64,000 nucleotides of DNA from Paludibacteraceae bacterium. Its GTDB lineage: Bacteria; Bacteroidota; Bacteroidia; Bacteroidales; Paludibacteraceae. Each line of letters begins with the position of its first letter. Within the stretch, counting starts at the first letter, position 1. Made by a program: the position numbers and the translations under genes. This document shows positions 7,093 to 14,452 of this stretch, piece after piece. The DNA lies in the NCBI GenBank assembly GCA_024693065.1, contig JAILLP010000033.1, positions 62,001 through 126,000 of the forward strand, given 5' to 3'. The notes under the pieces were generated by a model. The model was not told the DNA's origin. It saw nothing but the letters and a program-made list of their open reading frames with translations, and ran no database searches.

Positions 7093-7929
7093 ATGGCACA
7101 AAAGAATGAGATAGTATTATACCAGCCCGATGAGGCGGTGAAAATAGAAGTACGATTAGAAAACGAAACCGTTTGGCTTACGCAGCAACAGATGGCTGAA
7201 TTGTTTCAAACAACACGTAATAACGTGACTTTGCATATAAACAATGTTTTTAAGGAACAAGAATTGTTGCGTGAATCAGTATGTAAGGATTCCTTACATA
7301 CTGCCACCGATGGAAAAAAATACAAGACAAAGTTGTATAACCTTGACGTTATCATATCTGTGGGTTACCGTGTGAAAAGTAGCAGAGGTACCCAATTCAG
7401 AATATGGGCGAATAAAGTGCTGAAGGACCATTTGCTGAGGGGGTATTCCATTAACCAACGATTTGAACAGTTGGAGCAGCGGGTATCCGAGACGGAGAAC
7501 AAAATAGACTTCTTCGTCCGCACCTCCCTGCCGCCCGTGGAGGGCATCTTCTACGACGGACAGATATTCGACGCCTACAAGTTCGTCAATGACTTGATAC
7601 GCAGTGCAAAGCGTCGTATCGTGTTGATAGACAATTATGTGGATGATACCGTCCTGCAAATGCTCGACAAGCGCCGGGAGCCTGTGGAAGCCACCATCTT
7701 CACCAAGAGCTTGAATGCCACGTTCCGCCTCGACGTGCAACGGCACAATGCGCAGTACCGCCCCGTCACCGTCCGGGAGTTTGCCCACTCGCACGACCGT
7801 TTCCTTGTGATCGATGATGAGGTCTACCACATCGGAGCCTCCATCAAGGACTTGGGGAAGAAGTGGTTCGCCTTCTGCAAGATGGAGCTACGGGCGGAGG
7901 AATTGCTGCGTAGGGTGGAAACTGTATGA
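7093..7929 (+). CDS. RhuM-family protein with C-terminal PLD-like domain
   Basis: 278 residues from ATG 7093. Residues 1-110 are the RhuM/DNA-binding region (YQPDEAVKIEV, ETVWLTQQQMAELFQTTRNNVTLHINNVF, YNLDVIISVGYRVKSSRGTQFRIWANKVLKDHLLRGYSIN). A coiled-coil-like linker (FEQLEQRVSETENKIDFF) leads to a C-terminal half with IVLIDNYVDD and HSHDRFLVIDDEVYHIGASIKDLGKKWFAF, resembling one half of a phospholipase D-type active site (HxD in place of HxK). RhuM proteins are often near mobile or restriction loci; the biochemical role of the family is unsettled. The variable segment SVCKDSLHTA is encoded by a perfect palindrome, and two broken copies of the 5' part precede the gene. Confidence 0.85.
   Translation: MAQKNEIVLYQPDEAVKIEVRLENETVWLTQQQMAELFQTTRNNVTLHINNVFKEQELLRESVCKDSLHTATDGKKYKTKLYNLDVIISVGYRVKSSRGTQFRIWANKVLKDHLLRGYSINQRFEQLEQRVSETENKIDFFVRTSLPPVEGIFYDGQIFDAYKFVNDLIRSAKRRIVLIDNYVDDTVLQMLDKRREPVEATIFTKSLNATFRLDVQRHNAQYRPVTVREFAHSHDRFLVIDDEVYHIGASIKDLGKKWFAFCKMELRAEELLRRVETV
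7277..7303 (+). repeat. RhuM cassette palindrome P4 (in intact gene)
   Basis: Perfect 27-base palindrome, 13-base arms (CAGTATGTAAGGA / TCCTTACATACTG) around one base, at offset 184 from the ATG, one codon different from copy 2. The encoded segment is SVCKDSLHTA. Confidence 0.92.
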
Positions 7930-8046
7930 AACAACAACCCTTCCATAGCCATGCCCGAAAAATAGAATTTGCATAAATGCTTTAATTTTATATCTTTGTC
8001 ATTTGATTATTCGTTACGTGTGTTGATTTAATTGATTATTAAAACC

Positions 8047-9255
8047 ATGAAAAGAGGATTAATTGTACTGTTCTCCTTCCTCGCTATCTTTACTTGCAGG
8101 GGGCAGGAGGCTCTCGGGCTGAATCCCGAGCTGAACATCACGACAAGCAACTTCCCTGTGCTGGATGGCTCTGAATCGACCAGTCCGCTACGGCTCATTT
8201 TGATGTGCAAGTTGTTGGGGTATGACTATGAGTGGCAATACAGCCCGTTTATCCAGCGTCAGGAGGATGCGCCAAGGTATGTTGAGCCTAACTATACATG
8301 TGACGAGGAGACGAGGCGTGACTTGCTGCTCAATCGCTTGCTGAACAACAACACGCACGGGGCGTTCGTCAATCTCATCGATGACAAGGTGGATATTATC
8401 ATTACCGCCAGAAGCATCTCCCGCGACGAGAAAGTCTATGCGGAGGAGCAGGGGGTGACCTTGCTGGAACAGCCGATCGCGCGGGACGCCCTCACCTTTA
8501 TGGTGAACGCGAAAAACCCTGTCAGCAACCTCTCCATCGATCAGATCCATGACATCTATATGGGGAAGGTCGCGAATTGGTCGGAGGTGGGCGGCCTGGA
8601 TTGCGTGATGAAACCGTATGTGCGGAACAGGAACTCGGGTAGCCAGGAGAAGTTCGAGACGATGGTGATGGATGGACTGACGATCGCGGATTTCCCTGAA
8701 ATGCAGATCGGTAGGACGATGATGTCTCCGTATTATCAGCTGGAGGATGACACGGCGGGCATTGCCTTCTCCCCTTTCTACTACTATAAGGTCATGGTGG
8801 ATAGCAAGAAGGTCAGGGCGGTCGGCGTGGACGGTGTGGAGATGACCAAGGAGAATGTCATGAACGGTACCTATCCCTACACGTCCAAGGTCTATACGGC
8901 GGTGCGCTCCGACATCGACAAGTCTTCCGTCGCCTACAGACTGTTTGAGTTCCTCACAAGCGAGGCGGGCCAGGCTATCGTCGACGAAAGCGGTTATGTG
9001 CCTTTGAACGCATACACGGGTGTGCGCATGACGGAGAGCGAAGCATTCGAACTGAGTTACAGCAACCATACCCTCACCATCCTCTCCCCGAATCTTCCTA
9101 AACGATTGGAAATCTACGACTTGGAGGGAAGAAAAGTGTTCGAAAGTGCGGTCCTCTCCTGCGACGTGCAAATACCGGAAGGTTTGCGTGGAATGCATGT
9201 GGTTTACTTGCTGCAGGGCGATGGAAGCCTCTGTGCGAAGAAGATTGTTTTCTGA
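8047..9255 (+). CDS. PstS-like periplasmic/surface binding protein with T9SS type A sorting domain
   Basis: 402 residues from ATG 8047 (an in-frame TTG at 8032 is less likely). A signal peptide (MKRGLIVLFSFLAIFTCRGQ) leads a PstS-type type II binding fold: DIIITARSISRDE, DALTFMVNAKNPVSNLSIDQIHDIYMGKVANWSEVGG, RNRNSGSQEKFE and a C-terminal helix region ending GQAIVDESGYVPL. These are the phosphate-binding (TGS/SGS-like) and domain-swap motifs. The last about 75 residues (LEIYDLEGRKVFES, EGLRGMHVVYLLQGDGSLCAKKIVF) fit a T9SS type A C-terminal domain. No pstCAB genes are nearby, so transport is not implied. Phosphate as ligand is a family-level guess. Confidence 0.82.
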   Translation: MKRGLIVLFSFLAIFTCRGQEALGLNPELNITTSNFPVLDGSESTSPLRLILMCKLLGYDYEWQYSPFIQRQEDAPRYVEPNYTCDEETRRDLLLNRLLNNNTHGAFVNLIDDKVDIIITARSISRDEKVYAEEQGVTLLEQPIARDALTFMVNAKNPVSNLSIDQIHDIYMGKVANWSEVGGLDCVMKPYVRNRNSGSQEKFETMVMDGLTIADFPEMQIGRTMMSPYYQLEDDTAGIAFSPFYYYKVMVDSKKVRAVGVDGVEMTKENVMNGTYPYTSKVYTAVRSDIDKSSVAYRLFEFLTSEAGQAIVDESGYVPLNAYTGVRMTESEAFELSYSNHTLTILSPNLPKRLEIYDLEGRKVFESAVLSCDVQIPEGLRGMHVVYLLQGDGSLCAKKIVF

Positions 9256-9272
9256 CCGTAAAATATTATACC

Positions 9273-9310
9273 GATGCCCTGTCCATGCGTTTGGCCATGG
9301 ATAGGGCATC
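9273..9310 (+). terminator. Hairpin after the PstS-like gene
   Basis: GATGCCCTGTCCATG pairs with CATGGATAGGGCATC (one G-T pair), 18 bases after the stop codon. There is no T-run, so it could be a processing or stability hairpin instead of an intrinsic terminator. Confidence 0.55.
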
Positions 9311-9332
9311 GTTGCTATGGACGCATCATGTT

Positions 9333-9645
9333 CCCGTGTGATTACCTATCCCCAGGGCGTTGCCCCGGGCTATATAATGTGTTGGGCTTTCAGCCCGTTG
9401 GGGAGGCCCGACCAGGGAAGCGATTCGCATGATGGAATTCTTAACTCTTAATTCTAAATTTTAACTTTTAATTTTATAAAATGCCGCCACCCCGTGTGAT
9501 TACTCTATCCCCAGGGCGTTGCCCCGGGCTATATAATGTGTTGGGCTTTCAGCCCGTTGGGGAGGCCTGACCAGGGAAGCGATTCGCATGATGGAATTCT
9601 TAACTCTTAATTCTTAATTTTTAATTTTATAAAATACCACCTCCC
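9333..9645. repeat. Tandem 158-bp intergenic repeat, two copies
   Basis: Two near-identical copies (9333-9490 and 9491 to about 9645) begin CCCGTGTGATTAC. They contain CCCCAGGGCGTTGCCCCGGG and TTGGGCTTTCAGCCCGTTGG, both self-complementary, followed by A/T-rich TTAACTCTTAATTC tracts. Differences are a few single bases. The GC-rich core resembles a palindromic element common in intergenic DNA of Bacteroidales and some other phyla. No transposase is present here. The rest of the 9256-9796 gap holds only the hairpin at 9273 and more TTAATTC tracts, with a TACCTTTG promoter -7 element at 9690 for proS. Confidence 0.85.
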
Positions 9646-9796
9646 CCCAATTCTTAATTCTTAATTCATAATTCTTAATTATAATTTCGTACCTTTGTAC
9701 TTTAATTGTTTATGATATGCAATGGCGGGTCAGGGGGTATGGTTCCCTCGTTTCGTCGCATGGCTAGTTGGAAATTTAGTTTTACAAAAATACAAG

Positions 9797-11281
9797 ATGG
9801 CAAAAGAATTGACTCCACGCAGTGAGGATTACTCACAGTGGTATAACGACTTGGTGATCAAGGCTGATTTGGCGGAGAGCTCCGCAGTGAGAGGTTGTAT
9901 GGTGATTAAACCGTACGGGTATGCTATTTGGGAGAAGATGCAGCATGAGTTGGACCGTATGTTCAAGGAGACGGGTCATGTGAACGCTTATTTCCCTCTT
10001 TTCATTCCTAAATCTTTTTTGAGCAAGGAGGCTGACCATGTGGAAGGCTTCGCGAAAGAGTGCGCGGTTGTCACCCACTATAGACTGAAGACCAATCCCG
10101 ACGGGAGCGGTGTGGTGGTGGACCCTGAGGCCAAGTTGGAGGAGGAGTTGATTGTCCGTCCTACGTCCGAGACCATAATCTGGAACACATACAAGAACTG
10201 GATCCACTCCTACCGTGACCTTCCGATCCTCTGCAACCAGTGGGCGAATGTGGTTCGTTGGGAGATGCGTACGCGTCTCTTCCTCCGTACCGCCGAGTTC
10301 CTGTGGCAAGAGGGCCATACGGCTCACGAGACCTACGAGGAGGCTGAGGCAGAGGCTCAGAAGATGCTGAATGTCTATGGGGATTTCGTGGAGAACTTCA
10401 TGGCCGTGCCGGTCATCAAGGGTGTGAAGTCCGAGACAGAGCGTTTCGCCGGTGCGGTGGACACCTATACCATCGAGGCTTTGATGCAGGATGGCAAGGC
10501 ATTGCAGTCGGGTACTTCCCACTTCCTGGGTCAGAACTTCGCGAAGGCGTTCGACGTGCAGTACCAGACCCGCGAGGGCAAGCTCGACTATGTGTGGGCT
10601 ACCTCTTGGGGCGTTTCCACCCGTTTGATGGGTGCGCTCATCATGACGCACTCCGACGACAACGGTTTGGTTTTGCCGCCTAACCTGGCGCCGATCCAAG
10701 TGGTGATCGTGCCTATCTTCAAGACGGAGGAGCAGTTGGCTGAGATCTCCGCTAAGGTGAACGAAATCACCGCTAAGCTGAAGGCTTTGGGCATCACGGT
10801 TAAGTATGATGATTCGGACGCTAAGAAGCCGGGCTGGAAGTTCGCCGAGTACGAGCTGAAGGGTGTGCCTGTACGTTTGGCTATGGGCGCGAGAGACCTT
10901 GAGAACGGTACGGTCGAGGTGGCTCGCCGTGATACCCTCACGAAGGAGACCGTCAGTCTGGAGGGCATCGACGCATACGTTAAGAACCTGTTGGAGGAGA
11001 TCCAAAAGAATATCTTCAAGAAGGCTTTGGACTACCGTAACTCCATGATCAAAAAGGTGGATAGCTACGACGAGTTCAAGGTGGAGATCGAGAAGGGCGG
11101 TTTCATCTTGGCCCACTGGGACGGCACTCCTGAGACGGAGGCGCAGATCAAGGAGGAGACCAAGGCGACCATCCGTTGCGTTCCGTTCGACACCTACCTG
11201 GGCGACGACAAGGAGCCTGGCAAGTGCATGGTGACGGGCAAACCGTCCAAGTGCAGGGTGCTCTTCGCAAGATCATATTAA
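9797..11281 (+). CDS. proS: Prolyl-tRNA synthetase, archaeal/eukaryotic type
   Basis: 494 residues from ATG 9797 ([20 protein letters not shown]); the longer frame from 9722 adds unrelated residues. It charges tRNA-Pro with proline. Class II motifs are visible: motif 2 [24 protein letters not shown] and motif 3 [24 protein letters not shown], followed by the anticodon-binding domain. The C-terminal extension ends in a tyrosine (RVLFARSY), a hallmark of the ProS type 3 found in archaea, eukaryotes and Bacteroidota. No editing (INS) domain is present. Confidence 0.97.
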   Translation: MAKELTPRSEDYSQWYNDLVIKADLAESSAVRGCMVIKPYGYAIWEKMQHELDRMFKETGHVNAYFPLFIPKSFLSKEADHVEGFAKECAVVTHYRLKTNPDGSGVVVDPEAKLEEELIVRPTSETIIWNTYKNWIHSYRDLPILCNQWANVVRWEMRTRLFLRTAEFLWQEGHTAHETYEEAEAEAQKMLNVYGDFVENFMAVPVIKGVKSETERFAGAVDTYTIEALMQDGKALQSGTSHFLGQNFAKAFDVQYQTREGKLDYVWATSWGVSTRLMGALIMTHSDDNGLVLPPNLAPIQVVIVPIFKTEEQLAEISAKVNEITAKLKALGITVKYDDSDAKKPGWKFAEYELKGVPVRLAMGARDLENGTVEVARRDTLTKETVSLEGIDAYVKNLLEEIQKNIFKKALDYRNSMIKKVDSYDEFKVEIEKGGFILAHWDGTPETEAQIKEETKATIRCVPFDTYLGDDKEPGKCMVTGKPSKCRVLFARSY

Positions 11282-11295
11282 TGAATTCATTCATA

Positions 11296-11331
11296 GGCGT
11301 TGGGACGTTTATCAGTCCTGACGCCTTTTTT
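11296..11331 (+). terminator. Intrinsic terminator of proS
   Basis: AGGCGTtgGGAC ... GTCCtgACGCC hairpin followed by TTTTTT, 15 bases after the proS stop. Confidence 0.85.
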
Positions 11332-11350
11332 GCTTTTTAGGAGAGAGTGT

Positions 11351-12634
11351 ATGAGAAAATTCGCGTTGCTAATATTGGCCTTGATGCTTCATGCCTTGGG
11401 TGTGGAGGCTGGCGTCCGTTCACTCTACTCCCCCGATTCTGTGGCTGTGGAGGCGGAACCTTCTAAGTCACTTACTTGTCCTCCTTCGATGGGAGTGTAT
11501 TATTATCCTCATCGGCCATATCTGATTGGAGGGAAAGGAGCTGAAAGGCAGACGCTTTTGTTTTACCCGAATGTGACGACCTTCGTCCGTGATGCGGAGT
11601 ATTTCCTCCCTTACACGAAAGGGTACAGCGCATTGGGCTTCTTCATGAAGCCAACCTTGACGTACATTCATGATGAACGGCTAAGCCTATCTGTCGGTCT
11701 CCATCTGTTGGGAATCGCGGGCGATCATAAGAAACTGCGGGAGGTTTCCCCTATCGTGCGGATTGAATACAAACCCAACAAGATCATAATGATTGTGGGT
11801 GGTACTTTATTCGATAGATTCGATAGATTCATCGGTCATGGACTTTATCAACCGATGTATGACTATGACAGACTCTTCTACGCCAACAAGGAAGATGGAC
11901 TGCAGCTATTTGCCCGTACCAAACATTGGCGGTCCGAGATGTGGTGCAACTGGGAGGATTTCATCGTCATAGACTCCCCTTGGCAGGAGAAATTCACTTT
12001 CGGATGGGTGAATGAATTGAAATTCGATAATAGAGAACATAACCGTACTTTTAGAATCCCTATTCATCTGATGATGAACCATAGGGGCGGACAAATTGAT
12101 GCGGTGCAGGACACGTGCATCGAGACGCTTGCCAACGTGGCGGCTGGTCTGGAATATAATAAGAGGTTTAACCATGGTGGTATGGGCGCGAAACTGCCTT
12201 TCTTCGGGTTCTCCAACCGTTCCAATGAGCAGCACATTCATACCCATTTCAAGAAGGGGTGGGGTATTTACCCTCAACTATTTTTTGATAGAGTTTGGAC
12301 GAAAAGTACAAGCAGCGTGGAGAATGGGTACGAAGTGATTAAGATTCAACATGAACATGTTGTGTACGGCAATATAGGATACTGGTACGGTGACGGGTTT
12401 GTCTCCGGCAGGGGTAGTTACCTCTTCCAATCGAGGAGCTACTTCGACGATGCCTTTGAGCGTCGTTACCGTCATATGCTCACGGCGGAAGCTGTTTATG
12501 GGTTGAATGGTGTGCTACGAACCAGGTTCCAAGCCTATTACGATTTGGATGAGCGTAGTGTGGATTATGCGGTGACCTTCGCTTTGATGTTCGATCGTGT
12601 GTTTAAGATTCATTCGTGGGGGGAAGAGAAATGA
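11351..12634 (+). CDS. Exported protein, probable outer-membrane beta-barrel, function unknown
   Basis: 427 residues from ATG 11351, with a signal peptide (MRKFALLILALMLHALGVEA). The rest is rich in aromatic residues and alternating polar/hydrophobic stretches (LSLSVGLHLLGIAG, LQLFARTKHWRSEMWCNW, FGWVNELKFDN, RSVDYAVTFALMFDRVFKIHSWG), as in an outer-membrane beta-barrel. I do not recognise the family. It overlaps the next gene by 4 bases (ATGA) and heads a three-gene operon with an OmpA-type and a PorP/SprF-type protein, so an envelope role is likely. Confidence 0.75.
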   Translation: MRKFALLILALMLHALGVEAGVRSLYSPDSVAVEAEPSKSLTCPPSMGVYYYPHRPYLIGGKGAERQTLLFYPNVTTFVRDAEYFLPYTKGYSALGFFMKPTLTYIHDERLSLSVGLHLLGIAGDHKKLREVSPIVRIEYKPNKIIMIVGGTLFDRFDRFIGHGLYQPMYDYDRLFYANKEDGLQLFARTKHWRSEMWCNWEDFIVIDSPWQEKFTFGWVNELKFDNREHNRTFRIPIHLMMNHRGGQIDAVQDTCIETLANVAAGLEYNKRFNHGGMGAKLPFFGFSNRSNEQHIHTHFKKGWGIYPQLFFDRVWTKSTSSVENGYEVIKIQHEHVVYGNIGYWYGDGFVSGRGSYLFQSRSYFDDAFERRYRHMLTAEAVYGLNGVLRTRFQAYYDLDERSVDYAVTFALMFDRVFKIHSWGEEK

Positions 12635-13275
12635 GAAGAGCGTTTCCCATCGTATTGCTTTTGTTCGTCGTTTTGTCATTGAGTGGCAAGAAGAAGGAAC
12701 GCATCACGGAACGTGGCTCCTCTCTTTTCTACCGCAGCTGGCGTTACCCGGTCGTGGAGGAGGAGAAGAGGGATACGATGGAGAAGGATACGGTTCCTGT
12801 GTTGCCGGTGGACACTGTGCCTGCGGATACGCTCGTGCAGGATTCCGTCGTCGTGGACACGCTGCCGAACGTGCTGACGGAGACTCCGAAGGAGCCTGCG
12901 GATACGTTGCCGACACCGCCACGCGTCTCCCGCCCGGACATCAACACCTGCATCGTCTATTTTATCTTTGACCAAAATAATTTCATCACGGACTATTCCG
13001 CGGAGTTCGATACCATCATGGCCTTCATCGACTACCATAAGGGGAAGGATTTCGAGGTGATCGGACATACGGACGAGCGTGGTACGGTGGCCTATAACCA
13101 AGGACTCTCCGAGCGCCGCGCCAAAAGGGTCTATGAGGTCTTGGTGCGCCGTGGAGTCGACCCGAAACGGCTGACGATGATCGGCCGCAGCGAGCTGGAA
13201 CTGGTCTACCCGCATGCGAAGAACGAATATGAACATTTGATGAACCGTAGGGTAGTGGTTAGAGTGAAGGAATGA
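12631..13275 (+). CDS. OmpA-family peptidoglycan-binding protein
   Basis: 214 residues from ATG 12631, overlapping the upstream stop. A hydrophobic N-terminus (MRRAFPIVLLLFVVLSLSG) is followed by a low-complexity acidic, Pro/Thr/Val-rich linker (TVPVLPVDTVPADT...). The C-terminal OmpA domain has YFIFDQNNFITDYSAEFDTI, VIGHTDERGTVAYNQGLSERRAKRVYEVLV and PKRLTMIGRSE, which binds diaminopimelate in peptidoglycan. The next gene encodes a PorP/SprF protein and overlaps by 4 bases. OmpA plus PorP/SprF pairs accompany T9SS and its substrates, so this probably anchors an outer-membrane complex to the wall. Confidence 0.88.
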   Translation: MRRAFPIVLLLFVVLSLSGKKKERITERGSSLFYRSWRYPVVEEEKRDTMEKDTVPVLPVDTVPADTLVQDSVVVDTLPNVLTETPKEPADTLPTPPRVSRPDINTCIVYFIFDQNNFITDYSAEFDTIMAFIDYHKGKDFEVIGHTDERGTVAYNQGLSERRAKRVYEVLVRRGVDPKRLTMIGRSELELVYPHAKNEYEHLMNRRVVVRVKE

Positions 13276-14174
13276 TGAAGAGGCTTTTCTACATATTGCT
13301 GCTATGTTTGGGCTTGGGACAGGTTGCCTTCGCCCAGCAAGACTTGTTGCTTACCCAGCAGCTCTTTTCCCGTGGCAACATCAACCCTGCGGGCGTGGGC
13401 AACACGGGCGATGTGGACATCTTCCTGATGGGGCGTCTGCAATGGTTGGGTGTGGACAACTCTCCGCATACCTTACTCCTGAACGCCACGAACTACTTCA
13501 AGCGCATCCAGTCGGGCGTAGGCTTGACGGTCTACCGTGACGTGATGGGTGTGGGGCATAGCATGACGGAGGTGAAGGCGGAATACTCTTATCAGATAGA
13601 CCTGAATCCGCACTGGATCCTCTCCATGGGTATCTCCGCAGGCGCTTTCTGGGGCTCCTATGACCCTTCCGCCAACACGTTGGGCAAGGAGTACGAGCGT
13701 GCGTTGCTGGACCTGTCGAAAGAGCGTGTCACGGAGGCTTCCCCTGACTTCAATGTGGGTTTTGAGGTCACTTCGAAGGATTGGACGTTCGGAATCTCTT
13801 CCACCCATGTTCAGAACAACCAGTCGCTTTCCTTTTCGTCCGACCGCCATTTCTATGGCTATGCGGTGCGCTCCTTCGTCTTGGGGGATGATTGGGACCT
13901 GTGGGTGGATTTAGGCTATATGAACCGTAATAAAGTGCACGTGGCGGATTTGGGCACCTTGCTCTTCTACCGTCGTTTACTATGGGGCGGACTATCGTGG
14001 CGCCCTGACCTGGTGAACGGTTGCAACCCTTCCTACCTCTCGGTGGTGCTGGGCTTGGAGTACCGTATCGTCCGCTTCGGCTATGTCTATGAGTGCGGCA
14101 TGGGAAGCAACTGCACCCTGCCGAGCAATACGCACGAGATCCTTTTGTCCTTTAGGATTGATAAGAAAAAGTAA
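13272..14174 (+). CDS. PorP/SprF-family outer-membrane protein
   Basis: 300 residues. The signal peptide ends at VAFAQQ, followed by DLLLTQQLFSRGNINPAGVGNTGDVDIFLMGRLQWLG. This matches the PorP/SprF signature (QY-like start, NPAxAG, RxQW). The remaining sequence is a predicted beta-barrel with an RFGYVYECGM and HEILLSFRI ending. PorP/SprF proteins belong to or assist the T9SS; paralogues hold type B-tagged proteins on the cell surface. The operon (11351-14174) ends here. A type B-tagged protein exists at 40792 but is far away, so a pairing is only a suggestion. Confidence 0.9.
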   Translation: MMKRLFYILLLCLGLGQVAFAQQDLLLTQQLFSRGNINPAGVGNTGDVDIFLMGRLQWLGVDNSPHTLLLNATNYFKRIQSGVGLTVYRDVMGVGHSMTEVKAEYSYQIDLNPHWILSMGISAGAFWGSYDPSANTLGKEYERALLDLSKERVTEASPDFNVGFEVTSKDWTFGISSTHVQNNQSLSFSSDRHFYGYAVRSFVLGDDWDLWVDLGYMNRNKVHVADLGTLLFYRRLLWGGLSWRPDLVNGCNPSYLSVVLGLEYRIVRFGYVYECGMGSNCTLPSNTHEILLSFRIDKKK

Positions 14175-14452
14175 AGGGGATTTACTATTTAGCTATTTAG
14201 CTATTTACGATTTACTATTTGCGGTTTGCGGTTCGGGACGGAGTTAGGGGTCTGAAATTTTTCTTATTTACTATTTAGCTATTTACTATTTACTGTTTGT
14301 GATATGCGGTTCGATATGGGTGCGGGTGGCTGACCCTTTCGTATTTACGATTTGGCTATTTACGATTTACTATTTTTCTGGTTTGGAGGATATCTTCACG
14401 CACATCCAACCAGAACACCCTAAAACTCTTACTTCTTAACTCTTAACTATTT
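14175..14452. repeat. Intergenic A/T-rich short tandem repeats
   Basis: Irregular reiteration of atttagct, atttacg and atttactat units, interrupted by GGTTCGGGACGG-like stretches, between two convergent genes. Similar units recur at 52052-52160 and about 61355-61390. No gene or clear terminator is seen. Confidence 0.7.

Noticed and set aside
8188-11116. Long minus-strand open frames (373 and 427 codons) opposite the PstS-like gene and proS
   Set aside because: They mirror strongly coding plus-strand genes, are rich in Arg/His/Leu with no motifs, and arise from codon bias.
14175-14452. Possible CRISPR array
   Set aside because: The A/T units are irregular, have no unique spacers of constant length, and no cas genes are present; the same holds for 9333-9645 and 52052-52165.
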